A stretch of DNA of 37,792 bases. It comes from Acidobacteriota bacterium (lineage in GTDB: Bacteria; Acidobacteriota; Terriglobia; Bryobacterales; Bryobacteraceae). Shown here one piece after another: positions 14,207 through 21,763 of the stretch (position 1 is the stretch's first letter; every line of letters begins with the position of its first letter). The translations under genes were made by a program, and so were the position numbers. The stretch is from the NCBI GenBank assembly GCA_029776225.1, contig JAKOTR010000062.1, positions 1-37,792 of the forward strand, given 5' to 3'. The notes below the pieces were generated by a model. It was not told the DNA's origin. It did not search any database and worked only from the letters and a program-made list of their open reading frames with translations.

Positions 14207-16783
14207 ATGGAGGGCGACACGCTTGCCATCCGGCAATTTATCGAGCGGGTTCACGGTCCCGAGCCGGAAGGATGGTTCGTGGTGTGGACCCGCCAGGACA
14301 AGGCGTCGAGGGCGTTTCTTCTCGCGCAAGAGGGCGCCCTCGATGCCGCCGTCGCCTACTGTGCCGATCGGGCCGCCAGGCAGGACGTGTATGCAGCGGT
14401 TGGATTGCAGGGCCAGGCACCCGACAATGGCAGCCGCGGCAAGGAAGCTGGCGTGGTCTCCGTGCCCGGCGTATGGGCCGACATCGACATCGGCGGAGCG
14501 GCGCACAAGGCGAAGGAGCTTCCCGGAAGCGAGGAAGAAGCGCTGTCTTTGGTAGATGCCGTCGGACTTCCGCCCTCAGTGATCGTACGAAGCGGCTTCG
14601 GGCTGCAGGTGTACTGGCTCTTCCGCGAGCCGTTTGTTATCGAGACCGAAGCCGAACGGCAGGAACTGAAATCGCTCTCGCGGCGCTTCCAGCATATGCT
14701 TCGTCTGCAGGCGCGTGCGCGAGGCTGGACTATCGACCCGACCGCCGATCTTTGCCGCGTGCTGCGCGTGCCAGGCACCTTCAACCGCAAGCTCCCGGAC
14801 GATGTGCGCCCGGTAACCGCAGAGTACTTCGACCAGGCGTATTGCCTCGACGACATTGGCGAGATCCTGGGCGGGCTCGATGATCCGGGCGACCCACAAC
14901 CAATCGAACCGCCGCCGGACCTGCCGCCGGCGAAGTTGCCGCAGATCCTCGATGGGTGCGCCTGGATGCGTCATTGCCGGGACGATGCCACCTCTCTTCC
15001 GGAACCCGAGTGGTACCGAATGCTGACGGTGATCGCGCGGTGTGAGGACGCCGAACGGTGGGCGCACGAGCTGAGCCAGGCGCACCCGAAGTACACGCGA
15101 CGCGAAACCCAACGCAAGCTGAAGCAGGCATCCGCTGAGAAGGTCGCGCCCGTCACCTGCGCCTATGTGGAATCCGATCTCGGCGGCGCCCGGTTCTGCG
15201 ACGCGTGCCTGTTCCGCGGCAACGTAAATTCGCCGATCGCGATCGGGCGGATGGAGGATGAGGATGCGCCACCAGAGCCGCAGGCCGAGCCTGACGCCGA
15301 GCAATCTTCCGAAGCGCCAGAGGAACCGTCTGCGCCTGCGCCGGCGGCTGCGGAGACCGCCTCCCGAATCGAGAAGTACACCGACCTCGGTAATGCCAGG
15401 CGCTTTGTCGCTCGCTACCGCAACACGATCCTGTACTGCGAACCGTGGGGGCGCTGGCTGCTCTGGGACGGCATGCGGTGGGCCGAGGACGAACGTCTGG
15501 AGATCTTCGCGCGGGCGACAGATCTGATTCGAAGCCTTTATCCACTCGCCAAGAAGATCAAGGACGAAGACGAGCGGAAAGCCTTTTTGACCCATCTCAT
15601 CAAGTCGGAATCGCATCGCGCCCTGAACGCGATGGCCACGCTCGCGAAGTCCGACCGCACGGTGGCGCGGCACCCGGATGACTTCGACAGCGATCCCTGG
15701 CTCTTCACGGTCAAGAACGGCACGATTGACCTTCGGACTGGGCGCCTCCGGCCGCACGACCAGAAGTACCTGATCACTAAGCTCGCGCCCGTGGTGCATG
15801 ATCGGTCAGCCCAGTGCCCAAACTGGCTCGCCTTCCTCGACATGATCATGCTCGGCCGGCAGAGCCTCGTCGGCTTCCTAAAGCGCGCCCTCGGTTCGAG
15901 CCTCACGGGCATCACCAGCGACAAGGCGATGTTCATCCTTTACGGGCCCGGGGGCGACAACGGAAAATCCACCATGGTCGAGGTGATGGAAATGCTCCTG
16001 GGCAACTATGCCCGCCGGACGCCTGTCGAGACGTTTCTCAAGCGGCGCGAGGGCACCATCCCGAACGACATCGCCCGGTTGCGGGGAGCACGATTCGTGT
16101 GGGCGGCTGAGAATGACCGCGGCGTCCGCCTGGCGGAATCCCTGATCAAGGAGATGACCGGCGGCGACCGCATGGTGGCTCGCTTCCTGCACGGCGAGTT
16201 CTTCGAGTTCATGCCGGCCTTCAAGATCTGGTTCGCCACCAACCACAAGCCGACTATCCGCGGCGACGCGGCCATTTGGCGGCGCCTGAAGTTGGTTCCC
16301 TTCGACTACACCATTCCCAAAGCCCAGCAGAAGCGGCGCCACGAGGTGATGGCCATGTTTCGGTCGGAGCTACCAGGCATCCTCAACTGGGCGATCGAGG
16401 GATGCCTCGAATGGCAGCGCGACGGTCTGGGCGTGCCGGACGAAGTGATTAACGCCACGCGGGAGTACGAGGCGGAACAGGACACGTTCTCGATGTTCCT
16501 GGATGAGAAATGCGTGAAGGTCCCGAACGCACGGGCCCTGTCGCTCTCGCTCTACCGCGAGTACAAGGCTTGGGCTGAGCAGTACGGGGAATCGCCGGTC
16601 AGCCACAAGACGTTCGCTTCGTTGATGAGCGAGCGGGGCTTCTCGAAGACGAAGACCAAGCATGGCGCGCTGTACTCCGGGATCGGGCTTCGGACCGAGG
16701 ACCACTACGACACGCCGCAGCATGCGCCCGCGCCGCGGCAGGCGCGCTTCGACCACCAAGACGAGGAAGGAGAAGAGGTTTGA
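14207..16783 (+). CDS. primase-helicase (RepB-like primase plus D5/P4-type SF3 helicase)
   Basis: An 858-residue replication protein. The N-terminal half has an archaeo-eukaryotic/RepB-type primase core: VWADIDIGG with Asp92 and Asp94, SGFGLQVYWLF (129-139), and DPTADLCRVLRVPGTFNRK. An acidic-proline linker lies at about 350-385. The C-terminal half is a D5_N/P4-type helicase with Walker A GPGGDNGKST (580-589), FVWAAENDRG (motif B region) and FKIWFATNHKP (motif C/sensor). It would unwind DNA and make primers, acting as the replisome core like the P4 alpha protein. ATG 14207 follows GGAGGGGG. An iteron-rich non-coding segment begins immediately after its stop, which fits origin recognition by this protein. 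Confidence 0.9.
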   Translation: MEGDTLAIRQFIERVHGPEPEGWFVVWTRQDKASRAFLLAQEGALDAAVAYCADRAARQDVYAAVGLQGQAPDNGSRGKEAGVVSVPGVWADIDIGGAAHKAKELPGSEEEALSLVDAVGLPPSVIVRSGFGLQVYWLFREPFVIETEAERQELKSLSRRFQHMLRLQARARGWTIDPTADLCRVLRVPGTFNRKLPDDVRPVTAEYFDQAYCLDDIGEILGGLDDPGDPQPIEPPPDLPPAKLPQILDGCAWMRHCRDDATSLPEPEWYRMLTVIARCEDAERWAHELSQAHPKYTRRETQRKLKQASAEKVAPVTCAYVESDLGGARFCDACLFRGNVNSPIAIGRMEDEDAPPEPQAEPDAEQSSEAPEEPSAPAPAAAETASRIEKYTDLGNARRFVARYRNTILYCEPWGRWLLWDGMRWAEDERLEIFARATDLIRSLYPLAKKIKDEDERKAFLTHLIKSESHRALNAMATLAKSDRTVARHPDDFDSDPWLFTVKNGTIDLRTGRLRPHDQKYLITKLAPVVHDRSAQCPNWLAFLDMIMLGRQSLVGFLKRALGSSLTGITSDKAMFILYGPGGDNGKSTMVEVMEMLLGNYARRTPVETFLKRREGTIPNDIARLRGARFVWAAENDRGVRLAESLIKEMTGGDRMVARFLHGEFFEFMPAFKIWFATNHKPTIRGDAAIWRRLKLVPFDYTIPKAQQKRRHEVMAMFRSELPGILNWAIEGCLEWQRDGLGVPDEVINATREYEAEQDTFSMFLDEKCVKVPNARALSLSLYREYKAWAEQYGESPVSHKTFASLMSERGFSKTKTKHGALYSGIGLRTEDHYDTPQHAPAPRQARFDHQDEEGEEV

Positions 16784-16814
16784 CGTCGAGTCTGCCAATT
16801 GGAGGACCGTGCCG

Positions 16815-17031
16815 GGTGACGGATCGCTGTCGATTGGTGACGGGTGGTGACGGATTGGTTTTCGATCCGTCACCCATGCAAGTCATTGGAGCACAAGTAG
16901 ATCCAGGCGCGGGTGACGGATGTGACGGGTTTTTCCCACTTTCCACGCACGCGCACACGCGCGCGCACACACGCATCAGCGCCAAATACGAGAATCCGTC
17001 ACCATCCGTCACCCGTCACCAATCCGTCACC
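16815..17031. other. candidate replication origin with ten iterons
   Basis: Ten copies of GGTGACGG(A/G)T or a close variant lie in this gene-free stretch. On the plus strand they start at 16815, 16836, 16846, 16912 and 16921 (the last begins TGTGACGGGT). On the minus strand they lie at 16865, 16994, 17004, 17011 and 17022. Six are spaced as close as 7-11 bp. The cluster starts 32 bp after the primase-helicase stop and ends at the ribosome site of the next gene. Iteron arrays next to P4/D5-type primase-helicase genes serve as origins in known elements; from memory, the P4 alpha protein also binds repeats starting GGTGA. Origin function is inferred. Confidence 0.75.
16944..16976. repeat. 33-bp alternating pyrimidine-purine tract inside the origin candidate
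   Basis: All 33 bases from 16944 to 16976 alternate C/T with A/G, mostly CA and CG steps. Such tracts can adopt left-handed Z-DNA under negative supercoiling. It lies between the left and right iteron clusters. Confidence 0.8.
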
Positions 17032-17041
17032 CGGAGGCGCC

Positions 17042-17485
17042 ATGGACATTGAGGCCGTCCTGGACCGTCTGATGGAGGCCGGGGTGTCCGTCTGGCTGGA
17101 CGAAGAGGGCAAGCTGCGCATCGACAAAGGCGCGCCGGAAGAGATCAAGCAGCTCGTCCGTGAGCACAAGCAGGAGTTGATCGACGTGCGCCGGGCGCAG
17201 GACTTCATGAACCGCGCCGGCATCCGCATCATCCGCCTGCCGCTGGGCCAGCACGCCCTTGCCTATCCGCTGCGGACGAATCTCGACGAACTGCGCTGGG
17301 CGGCGCGTGTGCTGCGGATGGACTCGATGCCGCTGGTCATCAACGACGAGGGCCTGGAATGGATCAGCCCAGAGGAGTGGCGGCGGCGTCAGGTAGCCCG
17401 GATCTGCGAAGAGTATCGCCGGGAACGCCTGAAGAAGGCCGCGGAAGCTGTGGACTACGCGCCAGTCCAGAGGTGGCGGGCATGA
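17042..17485 (+). CDS. TubC-like docking-domain protein, hypothetical
   Basis: A 147-residue protein. The N-terminal 50 residues (IEAVLDRLMEAGVSVWLDEEGKLRI..., VREHKQELIDVRR) look like the TubC N-terminal docking-type helical fold that is often found on phage and plasmid replication proteins. The rest is helical and basic (ISPEEWRRRQVARICEEYRRERLKKA). Its function is unknown; location next to the origin and a nuclease suggests DNA replication. ATG 17042 follows GGAGGCGCC, which overlaps the last iteron, so iteron binding could influence its translation or transcription. Confidence 0.65.
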   Translation: MDIEAVLDRLMEAGVSVWLDEEGKLRIDKGAPEEIKQLVREHKQELIDVRRAQDFMNRAGIRIIRLPLGQHALAYPLRTNLDELRWAARVLRMDSMPLVINDEGLEWISPEEWRRRQVARICEEYRRERLKKAAEAVDYAPVQRWRA

Positions 17486-17769
17486 CCACGGAGCGGTCGA
17501 TCGTGAAGGCCATCCTGACCTACTTGAACAGTCTTCCCTGCTGCCTGGCGCGCAAGCGTTGGGGCGGTGGCATGGGCGTGGCAGGCGATCCGGACATCGA
17601 CGCCTGCATCCGCGGCCGCAGCGTGCAGCTCGAGGTGAAGCGCCCGGGCGAGAGGCCAACGCCGTTGCAGTTGAAGCGGATCGAGGAGTGGCGGCGCGCC
17701 GGGGCGGTTGTGGCTGTGGTCAGCAGCGTCGCGGACGTGAAATCGCTCTTGACGGAGGTGGACCTGTGA
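17482..17769 (+). CDS. VRR-NUC domain nuclease
   Basis: A 95-residue stand-alone VRR-NUC protein, a PD-(D/E)xK nuclease of the Holliday-junction resolvase group. GVAGDPDIDACIRG carries Asp37/Asp39, VQLEVKRP carries Glu51-x-Lys53, and PTPLQLKRIEEWRRAGA carries Gln63, matching the family pattern. Stand-alone versions are common in phage replication modules and probably process branched DNA before packaging. The ATG overlaps the previous stop in an ATGA. Confidence 0.85.
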   Translation: MTTERSIVKAILTYLNSLPCCLARKRWGGGMGVAGDPDIDACIRGRSVQLEVKRPGERPTPLQLKRIEEWRRAGAVVAVVSSVADVKSLLTEVDL

Positions 17770-18236
17770 TGGCTGCGCGCGAGCTCGTATTCAGGACGGC
17801 TGACGTCGCCAGAATCGCTGAGGTGAGTCTCCGGCAACTTCAGATCTGGGAAGAGAAACGGGTTGCGGTCGCCTCGCGGCGCGGCCGCGTCCGGATCTAC
17901 GACGCCACCCAAGCGCTGTTCGTGGTCGTGTGCGCGGAACTGCGCCACCGCGGGCTGTCTTTTCAGCGGCTGCGACGGGTGGCTGCCGAGTTGCGGCGGA
18001 TCACGGTCGACTATGGGGTCGCGGAGATTGCTGGTCACCGGCAAGTGTTCCTGCTCACGGATGGACGCCGCGTCCAGTTCGCCGACTCTCCAAACAAAAC
18101 CTGCGAACTTGTTTCAAACCTTTTCCGGCCATTTATCTGTGTGAACCTCTCCGATTGCCTGCAACGGATTCACAATGCGGCGCTTACGGAAAATCTTCGG
18201 AAGTCTTGTTCGACCGCTTGCTCTCACACAAAATAG
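17769..18236 (+). CDS. MerR-like helix-turn-helix protein
   Basis: A 155-residue protein with an N-terminal MerR-type winged helix (FRTADVARIAEVSLRQLQIWEEKRVAVASRRGRVRIYDATQAL, about 8-50) followed by a helical part. It probably binds DNA as a phage regulator. The start overlaps the VRR-NUC stop (TGATG) and follows GGAGG. The last 45 or so codons have clearly lower GC than neighbouring genes, and the C-terminal sequence (rich in Cys, Ser and Asn) is not family-typical, so the tail may be recently acquired or altered. Confidence 0.75.
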   Translation: MAARELVFRTADVARIAEVSLRQLQIWEEKRVAVASRRGRVRIYDATQALFVVVCAELRHRGLSFQRLRRVAAELRRITVDYGVAEIAGHRQVFLLTDGRRVQFADSPNKTCELVSNLFRPFICVNLSDCLQRIHNAALTENLRKSCSTACSHTK

Positions 18237-18320
18237 AAACGGGCCGGATGATACGAAGCATTGAACCGCCTCCGGCTCGCTGACGCACCGGCGATTGACT
18301 GCGGCGCGTTCCGATCTCGC

Positions 18321-18338
18321 TTGCGGGCATACCCGCAA
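18321..18338. repeat. 18-bp hairpin (TTGCGGG-cata-CCCGCAA)
   Basis: Perfect 7-bp arms with a 4-base loop lie 27 bp upstream of the ATG at 18365. There is no T-run on either side, so an operator or mRNA hairpin is more likely than a terminator. Confidence 0.4.
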
Positions 18339-18364
18339 TCCCACCTGGGCATTGCACCAGAACC

Positions 18365-18691
18365 ATGCGCAAAACCATCCGCATTGAGAACCCGGTCGCC
18401 GGGTGTGGATTCACTTCGAAGAACCGCGCCAAGCGCTTTGTGGCTCAGGGGCGAGCCGAGTGGGTGGAGCCGGGCATCTCGATTCGATTCATCCCGTCGG
18501 ACCACCGGCACGCCTCCGCGCGGAAGTCGGTGGATACGACCCGCTACTGGTACGAGCGCGCGGCTCACACCGGCATGGCGCAGCTCACGGAACTGGCGAA
18601 CTTGCCAATGGTGACGCCGCACGTGTTGCTGGGCATGGGCCGACGGAAGGGAGCAAGCCGGCATACGTTCCTGGCGACGCAGGGGGTCTGA
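18365..18691 (+). CDS. hypothetical protein
   Basis: A 108-residue basic protein (RKTIRIENPVAGCGFTSKNRAKRFVAQGRAEWVEPG..., SVDTTRYWYERAAHTGMAQLTELANLPMV). I do not recognise it. No clear Shine-Dalgarno precedes ATG 18365, so the start is uncertain. It lies at the end of the replication region and is followed by a 27-bp palindrome. Confidence 0.5.
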   Translation: MRKTIRIENPVAGCGFTSKNRAKRFVAQGRAEWVEPGISIRFIPSDHRHASARKSVDTTRYWYERAAHTGMAQLTELANLPMVTPHVLLGMGRRKGASRHTFLATQGV

Positions 18692-18717
18692 GATGCACCC
18701 GACTGGCGGAGCGGCGG

Positions 18718-18744
18718 CGCATCTACGGAAATTCCGTAGATGCG
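18718..18744. repeat. 27-bp perfect palindrome (13-bp arms, single-base centre)
   Basis: The arms are CGCATCTACGGAA and TTCCGTAGATGCG around one A. Nothing here looks coding with confidence and no T-run follows, so it is more like a binding or recombination site for a dimeric protein than a terminator. Confidence 0.6.
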
Positions 18745-18849
18745 GACTTACGTGAGGCGGCGCAAGAGACAGATCGGAGCTCGCTACGTCGCCAAGGCGC
18801 GTGGCGCGTTCCTCAAACTGAGAGTTCCGCACCGGCCTGGAGATCTCCG

Positions 18850-19098
18850 ATGTGTCCCGAATGCGGCAGTCTCGAAATAATCATGGAGGAGTACGACTTC
18901 GGCATCTGCCCGCAGACTGGCTACCACGATGCCGGCGAGCGGTTCCGATGCCTGGCTTGCGGCGCGACGGGCGATGCCGATGATCTCGTGGCCGATGAGG
19001 CTGCAATCCGATCTCCGTCGGGTCCTCGGAACGGCCGCGCGGCGGCGGGTAGACCGATTGCACGCTGCGGCTACCGCCAGGGTCAAAAACCAGGTTGA
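18850..19098 (+). CDS. small zinc-ribbon protein
   Basis: An 82-residue protein. Two knuckles, MCPECGSLEI and FRCLACGATG, separated by EEYDFGICPQTGYHDAGE, form a C-x2-C...C-x2-C zinc ribbon in the first 45 residues. The remainder is basic and disordered-looking. The start is supported by GGAG 10 nt upstream; the open frame continues upstream but without protein-like sequence. A role in nucleic-acid binding is inferred. Confidence 0.55.
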   Translation: MCPECGSLEIIMEEYDFGICPQTGYHDAGERFRCLACGATGDADDLVADEAAIRSPSGPRNGRAAAGRPIARCGYRQGQKPG

Positions 19099-19123
19099 CG
19101 CGAGTTGACGCGGGTTGATGCAA
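19094..19123. repeat. three tandem 10-bp repeats (GTTGACGCGA, GTTGACGCGG, GTTGATGCAA)
   Basis: Adjacent 10-bp units occur at 19094, 19104 and 19114; units 1 and 2 differ by one base and unit 3 by two to three. They lie in the 189-bp gap before the late region and overlap the stop of the zinc-ribbon gene. They may bind a regulator (one helical turn apart), but no promoter is clear. Confidence 0.5.
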
Positions 19124-19287
19124 GTGGTTGTTACGGAATCTGTTGAGCCGTCACCCGGTCTGTTCGCCGTGGTTGACAGGGTGCCACGACCGAGAACCTG
19201 CCGCCGGCGATGAGCGTTCAACCCGTCCACACCGTAACTGGCCAACCTTTCTGATCCAAAACCAACCTTCGAAGGGAGATTACCACC

Positions 19288-19725
19288 ATGCCTGAAGTTG
19301 CCACGCCGAACCAGGCCGAACGCGAGTTCGAGACCGGGACGGACGAATCGTTCAAGAACACGAGCGCTACCGCTGGCGCAGCCCACAGCGAAAATCAGCG
19401 CGTGACGTTCGCCAACATCAAGCGCACCTACGATGTCTACCAGGACCTTGACATCCAGGCCGCGCGCCAGGCACTCGTCGAGCAGACGCGGTTGAACCAG
19501 ATCGCCTCGCAGGCGCTCCAGAACGCCGTCGAGACGGCGAACCTGGTTTCGAAGCAGGCCGTGCGCCACGGCGACATCGCCATCGACGGCCAGTGGAATC
19601 CCATCCAGCAGGGCGCGGGCGATACGCTGACCGCGCGGGCGGTTTCGATTGACGACGTATCGCTGAAAGCGATCGGCGCGGTGGTTGCCGCGGCCGTTGC
19701 CGACGCGCTCGCCAACCGCAAGTAG
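19288..19725 (+). CDS. hypothetical phage protein
   Basis: A 145-residue, mostly helical protein (VTFANIKRTYDVYQDLDIQAARQALVEQTRLNQIASQALQNAVETANLVSKQAV), Ala/Gln-rich with a hydrophobic Ala-rich C-terminus (AIGAVVAAAVADALANRK). I do not recognise the family. It starts after GAAGGGAG and is the first gene of a new transcriptional segment, followed by a hairpin terminator. Confidence 0.6.
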   Translation: MPEVATPNQAEREFETGTDESFKNTSATAGAAHSENQRVTFANIKRTYDVYQDLDIQAARQALVEQTRLNQIASQALQNAVETANLVSKQAVRHGDIAIDGQWNPIQQGAGDTLTARAVSIDDVSLKAIGAVVAAAVADALANRK

Positions 19726-19748
19726 TCTTTCTCCTCCAGGCGCATGAA

Positions 19749-19788
19749 GGGGCGGTTGCGCACCTCATCGCGGGGCCGCCCCTCTTTT
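19749..19788 (+). terminator. rho-independent-like terminator
   Basis: GGGGCGG (19749-19755) pairs with CCGCCCC (19776-19782) and is followed by TCTTTT. It sits 24 bp after the stop at 19725. The loop is long (20 nt) but can fold internally. Confidence 0.55.
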
Positions 19789-19867
19789 CGAACAATCGAT
19801 GATTCGCGAACTGCGGATCTGGTGGCGGCTACGGCCGCTCATTCACCAATTCCAGGAGCTCACAAAG

Positions 19868-20068
19868 ATGAAGTTCTCTGTCAACGTTGCGATTCAGATG
19901 CTGGCGCTGGTGGCGCAAGGCCTGAATGCCACCATTGACCTGCTGCCCGGGCGCGGGAAGTTCTGGGCCATGGTCGGGCTGTCCGCCGTACAGGGCGTGG
20001 CTGCCGTGCTCGCGCACTTCGCCAACCCGGATGGCACGCCGGCCAAGGCGCCCTACATCAAGAAGTGA
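19868..20068 (+). CDS. small protein with one possible membrane segment
   Basis: A 66-residue protein with a hydrophobic stretch (FWAMVGLSAVQGVAAVLAHFA, about 35-55) and the tail NPDGTPAKAPYIKK. The C-terminal pattern recurs in short phage proteins of unknown function. A holin-like role is conceivable but only one weak membrane segment is present. ATG 19868 is chosen for the AGGAG 9 nt upstream; an in-frame ATG at 19799 would give 89 residues without a ribosome site. The downstream methyltransferase starts inside its stop (GTGA). Confidence 0.5.
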   Translation: MKFSVNVAIQMLALVAQGLNATIDLLPGRGKFWAMVGLSAVQGVAAVLAHFANPDGTPAKAPYIKK

Positions 20069-21438
20069 AGACCGATATCCAGGTCGAGCGCTGGCCCATC
20101 GAACGGCTGGTCCCCTTCGCTCGCAATCCGCGCACGCATACCGAGGAGCAGGTCGCTCAGATTGCGGCTTCGATCGTCGAGTTCGGCTGGACGAATCCAG
20201 TCCTCGTGGGCGCGGATGGCGTGGTCATCGCCGGGCACGCGCGGCTTCAGGCGGCGCGCAAGCTGGGCATGAACGAAGTGCCGGTGATCGTGCTCGATCA
20301 CCTGACCGAGGCGCAGCGGCGGGCGCTGGTGATCGCCGACAACCAGCTCGCCCTGGCGGGCACGGGATGGGATGAAGAACTCCTGCGCGGGTTGCTCGTC
20401 GATCTGCGCCAGGACGAGTTCAACCTGGACGTGCTCGGATTCCCCGACGAGGAGCTCAACGCCTGGTTGGCCCAGGAGCCCGACTCGCAGGCGGGCCTCG
20501 CCGAGGAAGACGCCGTGCCCGAGCCGCTCGAGGAGCCGGTCACTCGCCGCGGCGACCTGTGGATTCTGGGCAACCACCGGCTGCTGTGCGGGGATTCGGC
20601 GAACGGCGAAGATGTTCAGCGCCTGGTGGAAGGCGCGCCCATCGATCTGGTCAACACCGATCCGCCTTACAACGTGCGCGTCGAGCCGCGCTCCAACAAC
20701 GCCATTGCCGCCGGGTTGTCGTCGTTTGCGGGCCTGCAACATCACCAGAGCTTCGACGTTCACCGGGGCGCATCCAAGGCCAAGGCCACCACGAAGAAGA
20801 TGCGGCCGAAGGACCGCGCGCTCGCCAACGACTTCATGAAGGACGGCGATTACGACGTCCTCCTCAGAAAGTGGTTCGGCAATTTGGCGGGGGCGCTCAA
20901 GCCGGGTGGAGCCTTCTACATCTGGGGCGGCTATGCCAACTGCGCCAATTATCCGCCGGCGCTCGCCGAATGCGGCCTGTACTTCTCGCAGGCGATCATC
21001 TGGGTGAAGGAACACCCGGTGCTCACCCGCAAGGATTTCATGGGCAACCATGAATGGTGTTTCTATGGCTGGCGCGAGGGCGCGGCGCACTGGTTCAACC
21101 CGGAGATCACGAACGCGACGGATGTGTGGAGCGTGAAGAAGGTCAGTCCGAACGCCATGGTGCATCTGACCGAGAAGCCGGTGGAGCTGGCCGTGCGGGC
21201 GTTGACGTATTCCTCGAAAGCGGGTGAGACGGTGCTGGATCTGTTCGGTGGCTCGGGCTCGACGCTGATCGCCTGTGAGAAGCTCGGGCGCCGGGCGCGC
21301 CTGATGGAGATCGATCCACCCTACTGCGATGTGATCATCCGCCGCTGGCAGGAGTATGCCGGAAAGGCAGCGACGCTGGAAGGCGATGGACGCAGTTGCG
21401 ATGAAATCCGCGACGAACGAGTGCACGCTCGAGCGTGA
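20065..21438 (+). CDS. ParB-domain / DNA N6-adenine or N4-cytosine methyltransferase fusion
   Basis: A 457-residue two-domain protein. Residues about 5-95 are a ParB/Srx domain (ERLVPFARNPRTHTEEQVAQIAASI, VIAGHARLQAARKLG). Residues about 165-445 are an amino-methyltransferase with DPPY (199-202, catalytic motif IV) before the S-adenosylmethionine-binding motif FGGSGS (394-399), the beta-class order. This fusion is common in phages and methylates phage DNA, protecting it from host restriction or regulating packaging. No cognate nuclease is adjacent. It starts at GTG 20065, overlapping the previous stop. Confidence 0.9.
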   Translation: MKTDIQVERWPIERLVPFARNPRTHTEEQVAQIAASIVEFGWTNPVLVGADGVVIAGHARLQAARKLGMNEVPVIVLDHLTEAQRRALVIADNQLALAGTGWDEELLRGLLVDLRQDEFNLDVLGFPDEELNAWLAQEPDSQAGLAEEDAVPEPLEEPVTRRGDLWILGNHRLLCGDSANGEDVQRLVEGAPIDLVNTDPPYNVRVEPRSNNAIAAGLSSFAGLQHHQSFDVHRGASKAKATTKKMRPKDRALANDFMKDGDYDVLLRKWFGNLAGALKPGGAFYIWGGYANCANYPPALAECGLYFSQAIIWVKEHPVLTRKDFMGNHEWCFYGWREGAAHWFNPEITNATDVWSVKKVSPNAMVHLTEKPVELAVRALTYSSKAGETVLDLFGGSGSTLIACEKLGRRARLMEIDPPYCDVIIRRWQEYAGKAATLEGDGRSCDEIRDERVHARA

Positions 21439-21763
21439 GATCGAGCGATGCCGCCAGGAGATTGCGGAGATCAAACGGCAGATCCTTGCTGGGCACCCGG
21501 ACGTCGCCGGCCTGTGCCTGGCGCTGCACGATTGGAACGGCGAGCTCAGATTACTCGAGGCCGAACGTGAACGAGCAATTCTTTCAGTTTCTGATTCCGG
21601 CGACGGGGCTGATCTCCGGCCTGATCGGGGCCTATGTCGGGCTGCAGAACCGGGCTCTGCTGGCGGAGGTGCGCAAGGAGCTGGCCGAGCAGGAGAACCG
21701 AATCATTTCCAGATTGAACGGCCTGTACGTGCGCTCGGCCGAATGCCGGCTGCGGGAAGATAA
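21386..21763 (+). CDS. hypothetical small phage protein overlapping the next gene
   Basis: The first 70 or so residues (MDAVAMKSATNECTLEREI..., AEIKRQILAGHPDVAGLCLALHDWNGELRLLEAERE) are protein-like, and the GHPDVAGLCLALHDW...ELRLLE motif recurs in small phage proteins. After about residue 65 the frame runs antiparallel in quality to the next gene and looks unconstrained. So either the protein ends with a non-conserved tail or a frameshift joins it elsewhere. It overlaps the methyltransferase end by 53 bp. Start is uncertain (21386 or 21401). Confidence 0.45.
   Translation: MDAVAMKSATNECTLEREIERCRQEIAEIKRQILAGHPDVAGLCLALHDWNGELRLLEAERERAILSVSDSGDGADLRPDRGLCRAAEPGSAGGGAQGAGRAGEPNHFQIERPVRALGRMPAAGR

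Noticed and set aside
16784-17041. CRISPR-like repeat array
   Set aside because: The repeats are only 10 bp, irregularly spaced and on both strands, with no cas genes; iterons explain them better.
18740-18880. 46-codon frame starting inside the 27-bp palindrome
   Set aside because: Basic but without ribosome site or recognisable pattern, and overlapping the zinc-ribbon gene; support is too weak.
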